Below are positions 33,976-43,123 of a stretch of 64,000 nt of DNA, piece by piece. Source of the DNA: Elusimicrobiota bacterium (lineage in GTDB: Bacteria > Elusimicrobiota > Elusimicrobia > FEN-1173). Made by a program: the position numbers and the translations under genes. The stretch's first letter is position 1, and each line of letters begins with the position of its first letter. A model generated the notes under the pieces. It worked only from the letters and a program-made list of their open reading frames with translations, made no database searches and was not told the origin of the DNA. The stretch spans positions 1,674,001 through 1,738,000 of the forward strand of contig JADJJR010000001.1 in assembly GCA_016706425.1 (NCBI GenBank). Direction: 5' to 3'.

Positions 33976-36527
33976 TTGTCGCCTCCGTTTCCGTTGATGG
34001 GGGCCGTCACAAAGCTCACCATGCGGCCCGGTACGTGGATCTCTTTGATGACTTTTTGCGATTGGAGGGACTCCCGTATTTTCGGCAAGGCCCGTGCCGC
34101 GGCCAGCACCTCGGCCGGGGGCGCGTTCACGGCCACCGTCAAACGGTCCTTCAATTTTCCATTGATCTGCACAGGGATCTCCACGCGGTCTTCCGTGACC
34201 AAAGACGGGTCGTGCCGGGGCCAGGGCGCGAGCGACGCGAGGCTCTTCTTCCCCAGGCGTTCCCACATTTCCTCCGCCAGGTGCGGCGCGAAGGGGCAAA
34301 GCAGCAACGCCAGGGTTTCCCGATCCGCCGCCGTCGCGCCGCCCGCGAGGGCGTTCACGTACTCCATGAGCGCGGAAATCGCCGTGTTGAATTTGAAGTT
34401 CTCCACCCGTTCCGTCACCGCCCGGATGGTGCGGTGGCGCAGGCGCGCGTGGGGGTCCCCCGCCGCCGTCGCCGCGTCCAGCGCCCGCCACGCTTTTTGA
34501 AGAAAGCGGGTCACGCCTTCCACCGTGCGCATGTCCCAGGGCTTTTCCGCTTCGAAATCGCCCATGAACATTTCGTAAAGGCGCATGGCGTCCGCGCCGT
34601 GTGGACCGATGACATCGTCGGGGCTGATGACGTTCTTTTTGGATTTGGACATCTTTTCCTTCAGTTCCGTCAGAACCTCGCCCGTGGCTTTCAACTTGGG
34701 CGCGGCCCCCGCGAAATCGATCTCGTCATAGCCGTGGTAGGCGCCCAGGGCGTCCCGGTAACTGTAGGAGAGAATCATGCCCTGGTGCCGCAGCTTTTGG
34801 AAGGGCTCCTTCGTCGAAACAAGACCCAGATCAAACAGCACTTTGTGCCAAAACCGGGAATACAACAGGTGCAGCACGGCGTGCTCCGCGCCGCCGACGT
34901 AGAGGTCCACGCCCGTCGTTCCCATCCAAAAACGCTCCGCCGCCGCCGACCAGGCGGCTTGCGCGTTGCGGGGATCGAGGTAACGGAGGTAGTACCAGCA
35001 GGAGCCCGCCCACTGGGGCATGGTGTTCGTTTCCCGACGGGCCGCGGCGCCGCAGGTCGGGCAGGTGGTTTGGACCCAACTTTCGACCGCGGCCAAGGGG
35101 GATTCGCCCGTGCCCGTCGGCTCGTATTTTTGCACCTCGGGCAGGCGCACCGGCAGTTGGTCTTCCGGCACCGGCACCGCGCCGCAACGCGCGCAATGCA
35201 CGATGGGGATGGGCTCGCCCCAATAACGTTGCCGCGAGAACACCCAATCCCGCAAACGGTAATTGACCGCGGCCCGCCCCGCGCCGCGTTCCGCCAACCA
35301 GGCCGTGATCTTTCTTCGAAACTCCGCCGTCGTCAAACCGTCGAAGGCCCCGCTGTTCACGGCGACGCCTTCGATGTCAAAAGCTTCCTTCATTGTTTCC
35401 GGAAGCGGGGGACCGGCCCTCGCCGGAGCCACAACCACTCGGATCGGGATCTCAAATTTTCTGGCGAACTCGAAATCCCGTTGATCGTGGGCCGGCACCG
35501 CCATGATGGCCCCCGTGCCGTAGCTGATCAAAACATAGTCGGCCACCCAGACGGGGATCTTTTCCCCGTTCACGGGGTTCGTCACCGTTCCGCCCGTGAA
35601 CACCCCCGTTTTGTCCTTGGCCAAGTCGGTGCGCTCCAAATCGGACTTGTGGCGCGCCGCCTGGCGGTAGGCGTCGACCGCGGTTTTCCGGTCGGGGGTC
35701 GTGAAGGCGTCCACATCGGGGTGCTCGGGGGCCAACACCATGTAGGTGGCCCCGAAGAGCGTGTCCGGACGGGTGGTGAATACCGTCATCGCTTTACCCA
35801 CGGCGGCGGTCGGCGAGGCCCCCGTGAATTTCACTTCGGCCCCTTCGGAGCGCCCGATCCAGTTCCGTTGCATGGCCAAGGTGGACTCGGGCCAATCCAA
35901 ACCTGCCAAGTCGCTCAACAGACGGTCGGCGTAGGCCGTGATTTTCAAAATCCATTGGCGCAGATTCCGTCGTTCGACGGCCGTGCCGCAACGCTCGCAG
36001 GCCCCTTGGTGCACCTCTTCGTTGGCGAGGCCGGTTTTGCACGACGGGCAAAAGTTGATGGGCGCGACGCCTTCAACGGCCAATCCCCTTTTAAAAAGTT
36101 GGAGGAAGATCCACTGGGTCCATTGGTAATAGGCGGGGTCGGTGGTGTCGATTTCCCGGTCCCAGTCGTAGGAGAAACCCAGCGCTTTGATTTGCCGTCG
36201 GAAGTTGGCCACGTTGGCCTGGGTCACGGCGCGGGGGTGTTGGCCCGTGGCGATGGCGTGGTTCTCGGCGGGCAGCCCGAAGGCGTCCCAACCCATGGGG
36301 TGAAGCACGTTGAAGCCCTGCATGCGTTTGAGGCGGGAAAGGATGTCCGTGGCGGTGTAACCCTCGGGGTGGCCCACGTGAAGCCCCGCGGCCGACGGGT
36401 AGGGGAACATGTCCAAAATGTAGAGCTTCGGTTTGGCCGGGTCTTCGGCGGCGCGGAAGGCGCGGGACTCCTCCCAACGGCGCTGCCATTTGGGCTCGAT
36501 GGTCTTCGGATCAAAAGGTTCGGTCAT
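33972..36527 (-). CDS. leuS: Leucyl-tRNA synthetase
   Basis: 851 residues, class I synthetase. HIGH-type motif in PSAAGLHVGHPEGYT, CP1 editing domain (TTRPDTLFGATYMVLAPEHP), zinc-like CxxC pairs (CARCGAVPV, TTCPTCGAA) and the KMSKSKKNVISPDD loop. I start at the ATG at 36527, which overlaps the tlyA stop (ATGA). The reading frame is open further upstream but only as a shadow of tlyA. Charges tRNA-Leu and edits misacylated products. Confidence 0.97.
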   Translation of the reverse strand: MTEPFDPKTIEPKWQRRWEESRAFRAAEDPAKPKLYILDMFPYPSAAGLHVGHPEGYTATDILSRLKRMQGFNVLHPMGWDAFGLPAENHAIATGQHPRAVTQANVANFRRQIKALGFSYDWDREIDTTDPAYYQWTQWIFLQLFKRGLAVEGVAPINFCPSCKTGLANEEVHQGACERCGTAVERRNLRQWILKITAYADRLLSDLAGLDWPESTLAMQRNWIGRSEGAEVKFTGASPTAAVGKAMTVFTTRPDTLFGATYMVLAPEHPDVDAFTTPDRKTAVDAYRQAARHKSDLERTDLAKDKTGVFTGGTVTNPVNGEKIPVWVADYVLISYGTGAIMAVPAHDQRDFEFARKFEIPIRVVVAPARAGPPLPETMKEAFDIEGVAVNSGAFDGLTTAEFRRKITAWLAERGAGRAAVNYRLRDWVFSRQRYWGEPIPIVHCARCGAVPVPEDQLPVRLPEVQKYEPTGTGESPLAAVESWVQTTCPTCGAAARRETNTMPQWAGSCWYYLRYLDPRNAQAAWSAAAERFWMGTTGVDLYVGGAEHAVLHLLYSRFWHKVLFDLGLVSTKEPFQKLRHQGMILSYSYRDALGAYHGYDEIDFAGAAPKLKATGEVLTELKEKMSKSKKNVISPDDVIGPHGADAMRLYEMFMGDFEAEKPWDMRTVEGVTRFLQKAWRALDAATAAGDPHARLRHRTIRAVTERVENFKFNTAISALMEYVNALAGGATAADRETLALLLCPFAPHLAEEMWERLGKKSLASLAPWPRHDPSLVTEDRVEIPVQINGKLKDRLTVAVNAPPAEVLAAARALPKIRESLQSQKVIKEIHVPGRMVSFVTAPINGNGGDK

Positions 36528-37243
36528 TGTCTCACCAGACGCATTAGCATTTCCCGGTTGCCCTCGGGCCCCAGCACCGGGCAGTCGATGTCGCCCCGCA
36601 CGGCGAATCCCGCCGCCAACGCCCGGGCCGTCGTTTCCCGCCGCACGCGTTCCCGCACCGCCGGGTCCCGCACCACCCCTTTGGGGGCGTCTTTCGGCCC
36701 CGCTTCGAACTGGGGCTTGACCAGGACGATGAACTCCGTGCCCGCGTCGAACAGGGCCGCCAGGGCCGGCAGCACTTTTTCCAGGGAGATGAACGAGACG
36801 TCCACCGTCACCAGCCCCGCCCGATCGCCCTCCGCGAAGGCGTCGACGTCCGCCCGGGACAATTTCAGCGCGTGGCACTTTTCGCGGTTGACCACGCGGG
36901 GGTCGTTGCGCAGCTTCCAATGCAGTTGGCCGTGCCCCACGTCCACGGCCAAGACTTTTTTCGCCCCGGCTTGAAGCAAACAATCGGTGAACCCGCCGGT
37001 CGACGCGCCGATGTCGACGCACACCCGGCCCTTCGGATCGACGCCGAAGGCGTCGAGGGCGGCCCGCATTTTCAACCCGCCCCGGGACACGTAGGGCAAA
37101 TCCTCGATCAACTCCAGGGGTTGGTCCGTCGCCACTTTCTCCCCGGGTTTCAGTTTTTTCACGCCCGGGGCCCGGATTTTTCCAGCCAGGATCAACGCCT
37201 GCGCCCGGGCTCCGGTCTCCGCCAATCCCCGTTGAACCAACAA
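36524..37243 (-). CDS. tlyA: TlyA-family rRNA methyltransferase / hemolysin A homologue
   Basis: An N-terminal S4 RNA-binding domain (LVQRGLAETGARAQALILAG) and a FtsJ-like methyltransferase domain (YVSRGGLKMRAALDAFGV, CVDIGASTGGFTDCLLQAGA, VLVKPQFEAG). It probably 2'-O-methylates ribosomal RNA cytidines. The first standard start is TTG at 37243, but the frame is open to 37273 and encodes LEKIRLDQL, which matches the family N-terminus, so the true start is probably a rare codon (CTG or ATT) a few codons earlier. Confidence 0.88.
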   Translation of the reverse strand: MLVQRGLAETGARAQALILAGKIRAPGVKKLKPGEKVATDQPLELIEDLPYVSRGGLKMRAALDAFGVDPKGRVCVDIGASTGGFTDCLLQAGAKKVLAVDVGHGQLHWKLRNDPRVVNREKCHALKLSRADVDAFAEGDRAGLVTVDVSFISLEKVLPALAALFDAGTEFIVLVKPQFEAGPKDAPKGVVRDPAVRERVRRETTARALAAGFAVRGDIDCPVLGPEGNREMLMRLVRQ

Positions 37244-37273
37244 TTGGTCCAGCCGAATTTTTTCCAGGTTCGT

Positions 37274-39142
37274 TTACTTAACCGCCAACCGCTGCCGGTG
37301 CAACTCCTTGACCCGCTCCGCGATTTTCGCGGCGGAGAGGCCCACCTTGTCGCGCAGTTTGGCCTGGGTGCCGTGCTCGACGAAACTGTCCGGCAGGGCG
37401 ATGGTCCGCACGGGGACATTGTCCCCCTCGAGGGCCTCGCGCACGGCGTCGCCGAACCCGCCGATGAAGGTGTTTTCCTCCACGGTGATCAAAAGCGGCG
37501 ACCGGCGCGCGGTCTCCAAAATGAAATCCCGATCGATGGGCTTGGCGAAGCGCGCGTTGACCACCCCGACGCGCAGCCCTTCGCGGCCCAACTGCTCGGC
37601 CGCCTCCAAACAAACTTGGACGGGCTGGCCAAAGGCCAACAGGGTGGCGTCGGCGCCCTCCCGCAGGACCTCCCCTTTGCCGATGGGCAAAAGCTTTTGG
37701 GTGTTGTCCATGGGCACGCCCACGCCCGCGCCCCGGGGGTAACGGATGACGGAGGGGCCCGGCATATTCAAGGCCGTCTTCAGCATGTGTTGAAGCTCGT
37801 TCTCGTCCTTGGGCGCCATGATCGTCAGGTGGGGCATCATGCGCGTGTAAGAAATGTCGTAGGCCCCGTGGTGCGTGGGGCCGTCGTCGCCCACCAGGCC
37901 GGCCCGGTCCAAGCAGAACACCACCGGCAGTTTTTGCAGGCAGACGTCGTGGATCATTTGGTCGTAGCCGCGTTGAAGGAAACTGGAATAAATGGCCACC
38001 ACGGGCTTCACCCCCCCGCAGGCCAGACCGGCGGCGAAGGTCACCGCGTGCTGTTCGCCCAGTCCCACGTCGTAGAATCGCTTGGGCAGTTCTTTGCGGA
38101 ACACATCCAACCCCGTGCCTTCGGGCATGGCGGCCGTGATGGCCACGATCTTGGTGTCTTCCTTGGCGAGCTTGACCAACGTCTCCCCGAACACCTGGGT
38201 GTAGGAGGGAGCCCCCGGGGTTCCTTTCATCATCTCGCCCGTTTCCGGATTGAAACGCGTGACCCCGTGGTACTTGATGGGCTCGGCTTCCGCCTTTTCG
38301 TAGCCGCGCCCCTTCTTCGTGACCACGTGCAACACGTGGGGGCCCTTCAATTGTTTCACGGCTTTCAACACTTCAATCAGTTGCGGGAGATCGTGCCCGT
38401 CCACGGGCCCGAGGTAACCGAACCCCATTTCCTCGAACAGCACCCCGGGGAACAGGAACACTTTCACGCGCTTGGCCAAACGCAGGAGGTACGCGCCGTA
38501 GTAACTCATCCGGGTCAAAAGTTTTTCCACTTTTTCCTCGGCCCGGCGGACCATGCCCAGGGTCGTCAGCTTCGCCAGGAACGCGCCGAAGGCGCCCACC
38601 CGGTGGGAAATGAACATCTGGTTGTCGTTCAGAATGACCAATATGTTGGTGGCCAACTGCCCGGCGTTCTGCAACCCCTCGAAGGCCATGCCCCCGGTGA
38701 GGGAGCCGTCGTTGACCAGCGCGATCACGTGGTGGTCCTGTTTCAAAACGTCCCGCGCCGCGGCGAACCCCACGGCCGCGGAAATCGCCGTCGAAGCGTG
38801 CCCCGCGCCGAAGTGGTCGTGCTCGGATTCGTTGCGCGTCAGGAACCCGGAGATCCCGCCGAACTGGCGCAGCGTGTGAAAGCGGTCGCGGCGGCCCGTC
38901 AGAAGCTTGTGGGGATAGGCCTGGTGCCCCGTGTCCCAAACCATCTTGTCCGTCGGGGAGTCGAACACGTAGTGCAACGCGATGGCGAGCTCCACCGTGC
39001 CCAACCCCGCGCCCAAATGCCCCCCGACCTGGGAGGTCACCTCGATGATTTTTTCCCGAACGTCTTTGGCCAGCTCGGGCAGCTTATCGAGAGGGATTTT
39101 TTTTATATCCGCCGGTCCGTTCACTTGGTCAAGAAGGGTCAT
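37274..39142 (-). CDS. dxs: 1-deoxy-D-xylulose-5-phosphate synthase
   Basis: 622 residues. Thiamine-diphosphate enzyme making DXP from pyruvate and glyceraldehyde-3-phosphate, the entry to the MEP isoprenoid pathway. Motifs: GGHLGAGLGTVELAIALHYV, DTGHQAYPHK, the ThDP/Mg segment NDGSLTGGMAFEGLQNAG, GLACGGVKPVVAIYSSFLQR and DRAGLVGDDGPTHHG. It sits next to ispA, which uses the pathway's products. Ribosome-binding site AGGACACGTC before the ATG. Confidence 0.97.
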   Translation of the reverse strand: MTLLDQVNGPADIKKIPLDKLPELAKDVREKIIEVTSQVGGHLGAGLGTVELAIALHYVFDSPTDKMVWDTGHQAYPHKLLTGRRDRFHTLRQFGGISGFLTRNESEHDHFGAGHASTAISAAVGFAAARDVLKQDHHVIALVNDGSLTGGMAFEGLQNAGQLATNILVILNDNQMFISHRVGAFGAFLAKLTTLGMVRRAEEKVEKLLTRMSYYGAYLLRLAKRVKVFLFPGVLFEEMGFGYLGPVDGHDLPQLIEVLKAVKQLKGPHVLHVVTKKGRGYEKAEAEPIKYHGVTRFNPETGEMMKGTPGAPSYTQVFGETLVKLAKEDTKIVAITAAMPEGTGLDVFRKELPKRFYDVGLGEQHAVTFAAGLACGGVKPVVAIYSSFLQRGYDQMIHDVCLQKLPVVFCLDRAGLVGDDGPTHHGAYDISYTRMMPHLTIMAPKDENELQHMLKTALNMPGPSVIRYPRGAGVGVPMDNTQKLLPIGKGEVLREGADATLLAFGQPVQVCLEAAEQLGREGLRVGVVNARFAKPIDRDFILETARRSPLLITVEENTFIGGFGDAVREALEGDNVPVRTIALPDSFVEHGTQAKLRDKVGLSAAKIAERVKELHRQRLAVK

Positions 39143-39166
39143 GACGTGTCCTTTTCCTTTGCGCGG

Positions 39167-40075
39167 TCAACGATCGCGTTCGATGATGTAGTCGGCCAGG
39201 GCCGAGAGCGTTTCCGCTTTTTTTCCAAAAAGAGAAAGGGCGTCCTTCGCCCGGGCCACCGCGCGGGCGGCCCGGCGGCGGGATTCCTCCAGACCGTACA
39301 CCGCCGGGAAGGTCAACTTGCCGTTGTCCCGGTCCGACCCGCGTTTGCCCAAAAGTTTTTTGTTGCCGACGATATCGAGAACGTCGTCGGCGATTTGAAA
39401 GGCCAAACCGATCTGTTCGCCGTAGGTCGCGAGGGCCCGCCGCTGTTTTGAGGTCCCCCCGGCCAAGACCGCCCCCGCGTCGAGGCTGGCCTTGATCAGG
39501 GCGCCGGTTTTCCGGCGGTGAATGAAATCCAAAACGCGGGCGCGGCCCCCCCCCCGCGTCGCCCCGTCGGCCGAGGCCAAATCCACCGCCTGCCCGCCCA
39601 CCATGCCGAGGGAGCCCGCCGCCTCGGCCACGACGCGCACGACCTCCACCGCGCGGGCGGCCGAAACGCCCGGCACCCGGGCGTTTTCGGCCATCAACCG
39701 AAACGCGTGGGTCAATAAGGCGTCCCCGGCCAGGATGGCCATGCCCTCGCCGAAGACTTTGTGGTTCGTGGGCCGTCCCCGGCGCAAATCGTCGTCGTCC
39801 ATGGCCGGAAGATCGTCATGGACCAGGGAGTAGGTGTGCAACACCTCCAAAGCGCACGCCGTGGGCATCGCGCTTTCGGGCCGGCCGCCGCAGATCTCGG
39901 CGGCGGTCAAGCACAGGAACGGCCGCAACCGTTTCCCCCCGGCGAACACGGAATAGCGCATCGCTTTGTGGATCACCGCGGGAGGGGTGCGCTCGCGGGG
40001 CAACACTTTATTCAAGGCCCGGTCCACGCGCACGCCCCAGCGGCGCAGGACGTTCAACAAATCGGTTTGATTCAA
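39167..40075 (-). CDS. ispA: Polyprenyl diphosphate synthase (FPP synthase type)
   Basis: 302 residues starting at a TTG that overlaps the ymdB stop codon (TTGA). First Asp-rich motif LVHDDLPAMDDDDLRRGRPT, second in FQIADDVLDIVGN, plus the entry motif GGKRLRPFL. Insertions and the DDxxxxD form (DDLPAMD) are typical of bacterial short-chain (C15/C20) synthases. Condenses IPP with allylic diphosphates for quinone and undecaprenyl precursors. Operon with dxs 24 bp downstream. Confidence 0.92.
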   Translation of the reverse strand: MNQTDLLNVLRRWGVRVDRALNKVLPRERTPPAVIHKAMRYSVFAGGKRLRPFLCLTAAEICGGRPESAMPTACALEVLHTYSLVHDDLPAMDDDDLRRGRPTNHKVFGEGMAILAGDALLTHAFRLMAENARVPGVSAARAVEVVRVVAEAAGSLGMVGGQAVDLASADGATRGGGRARVLDFIHRRKTGALIKASLDAGAVLAGGTSKQRRALATYGEQIGLAFQIADDVLDIVGNKKLLGKRGSDRDNGKLTFPAVYGLEESRRRAARAVARAKDALSLFGKKAETLSALADYIIERDR

Positions 40076-40848
40076 GCTCTCGTCCTGGGAAAACTTTTTT
40101 GAATGCGCTCGATGGCCCGGGCCCGGCCGTTTTCGAGATCCACCAAAACCGCGCAAAAGAGGGCGTCGCCCTCGGCCACTTCCAACCTCACCCGAATGCC
40201 CGTCAAAAAGCGTTTCAACGCCGCGTCCTTTTGCCCGCCGATCACGCTGTCCCGGGGGCCGGCCATGCCCACGTCCCCGATGTACGCCGTGCCCTTGGGA
40301 AGGACCCGTTCGTCCGCGGTCTGCACGTGGGTGTGGGTCCCCAAAACAGCCCCCACGCGACCGTCCAGATACCACCCCATGGCCTGCTTTTCGCTGGAGG
40401 CCTCGGCGTGAAAATCCACGATCGTGGCATCGGCGGCGGCGTCCTTCAGCAAAGCGTCCGCCGTCCGGAACGGGCAATCGATGTCGTCCATCCCGTGGCG
40501 GCCCATCAACTGCATCACCGCGATCTTCTTTTCGCCCACCGGGTACAGCCCCCGTCCCCGCCCCGGCACGCCCGGGGCGTAGTTGGCCGGACGGAGCACG
40601 CGCGGGTCCTTTAAAAGCGGTTCGGTTTCGGGCCGGTCCCAGGTATGGTTCCCCAGGGTCAAGACGTCCAACCCGGCGGCGAAAAGGGCCTTGGCGGTCG
40701 GCTCGGTCAACCCCCGGCCTCCGGCCGCGTTCTCCGCGTTGCCGATGGCGAAATCCACCCCGGCTTCGCGGCGAATGGCGGGGACGAAATGCGCCACGGC
40801 CTCGCGCCCCGGCCGCCCGAAAATGTCCCCCACGAACAGAATGCGCAC
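40072..40848 (-). CDS. ymdB: YmdB-family metallophosphoesterase
   Basis: 258 residues of the TIGR00282 family. Binuclear metal residues are visible in FVGDIFGRPGR, GNAENAAGGRG, TLGNHTWD, VDFHAEASSEK and GTHTHVQTADE. Family members hydrolyse cyclic 2',3' or 3',5' nucleotides. Starts at a GTG with GAGGGGGA upstream; first gene of the operon running to holA. Confidence 0.9.
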   Translation of the reverse strand: MRILFVGDIFGRPGREAVAHFVPAIRREAGVDFAIGNAENAAGGRGLTEPTAKALFAAGLDVLTLGNHTWDRPETEPLLKDPRVLRPANYAPGVPGRGRGLYPVGEKKIAVMQLMGRHGMDDIDCPFRTADALLKDAAADATIVDFHAEASSEKQAMGWYLDGRVGAVLGTHTHVQTADERVLPKGTAYIGDVGMAGPRDSVIGGQKDAALKRFLTGIRVRLEVAEGDALFCAVLVDLENGRARAIERIQKSFPRTRA

Positions 40849-40876
40849 CCGTCCCCCTCGGTATTTAAGACGGGTA

Positions 40877-40904
40877 ATTATAGCAAACCCAGGGAAAGAG
40901 AAAC
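40877..40904 (-). promoter_or_regulatory. Probable promoter of the ymdB operon
   Basis: In minus sense a perfect TATAAT (40882..40877) stands 16 bp downstream of GTTTCT and about 30 bp before the GTG start. The -35 match is weak. The remaining intergenic sequence to 41012 must also hold the promoter of the plus-strand outer-membrane genes, which I could not pinpoint. Confidence 0.45.
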
Positions 40905-41012
40905 CCCTTGCGCGGAATGCGTTTGCCTATCGGCTTTAACATCTGGTAACGTCGCACGCAATATCTTCTCCACATTGGGAAGATTTCACCAAACACGAGG
41001 AGGATCCATCGA

Positions 41013-41654
41013 ATGAGAGGCAAATGGTTGCTTGGGTGCCTTTTGGCCCTGACCGGAGCGCACAGCTTCGCCGGGGATTGGAGCGGCTTGTACGCCGGCG
41101 TCAACGGCGGGGTCACGACCATGGCGAGCGATTGGTACGATCAGGATGATTACTGGAACCGCGGCACTTTTCGTGCCCACAGTTCAGGGCAAAGCCTGGG
41201 CGGCCAGGTGGGCTTGAATTTCCAATCGGGGGCAACCGTGCTCGGGCTCGAAGTCGATTACCGGTCCGGACACATCGAAAAATTTTCCGACCTGAATGGC
41301 CTGGAATTGAAAGACGAACTGAAATCCTTGATAACGTTGCGGACCCGTTTCGGGCTCGCCATCGACGAAGGGTTGTTGTACGGCACGTTGGGCGCCGCCC
41401 GCGCCTACAGCTGGCACACTTGGCAGGATCTCCCGAACCGGTCGAAGTTCGGCAATTACAAAATCGGCGTGGTCTACGGGTTCGGTTACGAACGGAAAAT
41501 CGGCGCCCGCCTTTCCCTGCGCGGGGAGTATCTGGCCACCCGCATCCCTTCGGTCACCCGCCGAGTCGACGGGCCTCCCGCCGGTCTCTCGTACGACTAC
41601 GAAGTCTCCAACACCCTGTCCCACATCGGCGTTGGCCTCAATTACCACTTCTAA
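41013..41654 (+). CDS. Outer-membrane beta-barrel protein, paralogue 1
   Basis: 213 residues: signal peptide (LLGCLLALTGAHSFAG), then alternating strands and a C-terminal aromatic residue (SHIGVGLNYHF), as in small Opa/OmpA-like 8-strand barrels. Family phrases: DWSGLYAGVNGG, VLGLEVDYRSG, LKSLITLRTRFGLAIDEGLLYGTLGAA, YGFGYERKIGARLSLRGEYL. GAGGAGG precedes the ATG. The role is unknown (adhesion, surface shielding or structural). First of three tandem paralogues. Confidence 0.85.
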   Translation: MRGKWLLGCLLALTGAHSFAGDWSGLYAGVNGGVTTMASDWYDQDDYWNRGTFRAHSSGQSLGGQVGLNFQSGATVLGLEVDYRSGHIEKFSDLNGLELKDELKSLITLRTRFGLAIDEGLLYGTLGAARAYSWHTWQDLPNRSKFGNYKIGVVYGFGYERKIGARLSLRGEYLATRIPSVTRRVDGPPAGLSYDYEVSNTLSHIGVGLNYHF

Positions 41655-41700
41655 AAGGCCACCGGCCGTGACGGATTCGACCACGAAAAGGAGAATGTCA

Positions 41701-42342
41701 ATGAAACGATTGGCTTTGATTTTAGCGGCCGCGGCGGGGGTTCTTCCCCTGACGTTGTCCGCATCGGATTGGAACGGATTCTACGTGGGGGCCCAGTTCG
41801 GCGCGGCGACCTACGGGACAATATGGACCGACATCAACTACGATTGGTATGGCCATTCCTTGAACCACGCGAAGGACAAAATCCTTCCCGGGGCTCAAAT
41901 CGGTTACAACCGGCAATACGATCGCGTGGTGTACGGGGTCGAACTGGATTACCGCTCGGGAGCCAAACGCTCGACCCGGTATGACAACGACGTGTACAAG
42001 ACCGACGAATTGAAATCCCTCATGACCTTGCGCCTTCGGGCCGGCCTGGCGGCGGACGAAAGCCTTCTCTACGGCACCGTGGGCGCGGCGCGGGCCGACG
42101 TGAACCACGACTGGATTGAAGACGGGGACGTCACCGACAGCTGGTACGGCCTCGACAACAACCGCCTCGGCCTCGCCTACGGGTTCGGCTTGGAGCATCG
42201 ATTGTCGAAACGGCTATCGGCCCGGCTGGAATGGTTGCACGCCGAAATTCCCGGCGCGAAAAACCGCAACCAAGACGGTTACCAAATGGAAATTTCCGAA
42301 TCCCTGGACAGCGCGTCCCTGGGATTGAATTTCCACTTCTAA
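41701..42342 (+). CDS. Outer-membrane beta-barrel protein, paralogue 2
   Basis: 213 residues starting at the ATG after AGGAGAATGTCA. Signal peptide LALILAAAAGVLPLTLSASD; barrel strands parallel paralogue 1 (DWNGFYVGAQFG, YGVELDYRSG, LKSLMTLRLRAGLAADESLLYGTVGAARA, YGFGLEHRLSKRLSARLEWL) and end LDSASLGLNFHF. The loops between strands differ most from the paralogues, as expected for surface-exposed parts. Same transcript as its neighbours (46-bp gap). Confidence 0.85.
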   Translation: MKRLALILAAAAGVLPLTLSASDWNGFYVGAQFGAATYGTIWTDINYDWYGHSLNHAKDKILPGAQIGYNRQYDRVVYGVELDYRSGAKRSTRYDNDVYKTDELKSLMTLRLRAGLAADESLLYGTVGAARADVNHDWIEDGDVTDSWYGLDNNRLGLAYGFGLEHRLSKRLSARLEWLHAEIPGAKNRNQDGYQMEISESLDSASLGLNFHF

Positions 42343-42390
42343 GCGACGGCGATGGTCGCGGATTCGATTAATCTCATGAGGAGAACACAC

Positions 42391-43047
42391 ATGAAAAGCG
42401 TTTTGAAAGCACTCGCGATCGCGGCGCTGTCAACGGCCCCCGCGATAGCCCAAGAATGGAGCGGCCCCTACGTCGGCGCGACCGCCAGCGTTGCCACCCT
42501 GCGGACCGCCTGGACCGATGTGGAATACGATTGGTTCGGCGGCACTGTCGATCAACGGCGGTCCAAATTGAACGGCGGTCTTCAATGGGGCTATAACAAC
42601 CAAAAAGGGAACTCCGTCATTGGCTGGGAATTGGATTACCGCCCCGGCCACGTTTACATCAACACCGATATGGGAAACCTCCCCCCCGTACTGGAAAAAA
42701 CCGATGCGCTCCGTCATCTCGTGACCCTGCGAGGTCGTGCGGGCCTCGCGGTGGACAACGCGCTGGCCTACCTGACGGCGGGCTTGGCGCGGGGTGACAT
42801 CAGGCACTCCCTCATCGCCAATGGAAATCCCAGCAACGGCTCCAGCACGCCGACGTTTTACAACAAGAACCTCGGCCTGGCTTATGGGGTGGGCTTGGAA
42901 CACCGGGTTTCGGACCGCTATTCCCTGAGGGTGGAATACCTGGGCGCGGTTTGGCCGACCCAAACCGTATCCACCAACGGAGGTTCCCGGTACGACCAAA
43001 AAGACCGGGTGTCGTTCCTCTCCCTCGGTCTCAACCTCCACTACTAA
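42391..43047 (+). CDS. Outer-membrane beta-barrel protein, paralogue 3
   Basis: 218 residues from the ATG after GAGGAGAACACAC. Signal peptide LKALAIAALSTAPAIAQ. Same barrel layout (EWSGPYVGATAS, GWELDYRPG, LRHLVTLRGRAGLAVDNALAYLTAGLARG, YGVGLEHRVSDRYSLRVEYL, LSLGLNLHY). Ends 21 bp before a strong terminator that closes the three-gene unit. Confidence 0.85.
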   Translation: MKSVLKALAIAALSTAPAIAQEWSGPYVGATASVATLRTAWTDVEYDWFGGTVDQRRSKLNGGLQWGYNNQKGNSVIGWELDYRPGHVYINTDMGNLPPVLEKTDALRHLVTLRGRAGLAVDNALAYLTAGLARGDIRHSLIANGNPSNGSSTPTFYNKNLGLAYGVGLEHRVSDRYSLRVEYLGAVWPTQTVSTNGGSRYDQKDRVSFLSLGLNLHY

Positions 43048-43068
43048 TCCGAACCCTTAAAAACAAAA

Positions 43069-43103
43069 GGCGGGCGGCCCTCACGGGCCGCCCGCCTTTT
43101 TCT
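43069..43103 (+). terminator. Strong Rho-independent terminator, probably bidirectional
   Basis: A perfect 12-bp stem (ggcgggcggccc / gggccgcccgcc) with a tcac loop, followed by ttttt on the plus strand and preceded by an A-rich run that gives U's on the minus strand. It ends the outer-membrane protein unit and the oppositely oriented lipoprotein gene at 43124. Confidence 0.93.
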
Positions 43104-43123
43104 TAGTTATAGGTTTGGTTCTA

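Noticed and set aside
33334..34491. Extended N-terminus for the LptE-like gene beginning at 34491
   Set aside because: It overlaps leuS out of frame; the ATG at 33975 has a strong ribosome-binding site and a proper lipoprotein signal peptide.
33972..37022. Extended N-terminus for LeuS beginning at 37022
   Set aside because: The added 165 residues lie inside tlyA in another frame and have no synthetase similarity; the ATG at 36527 gives the family N-terminus and a clean ATGA overlap.
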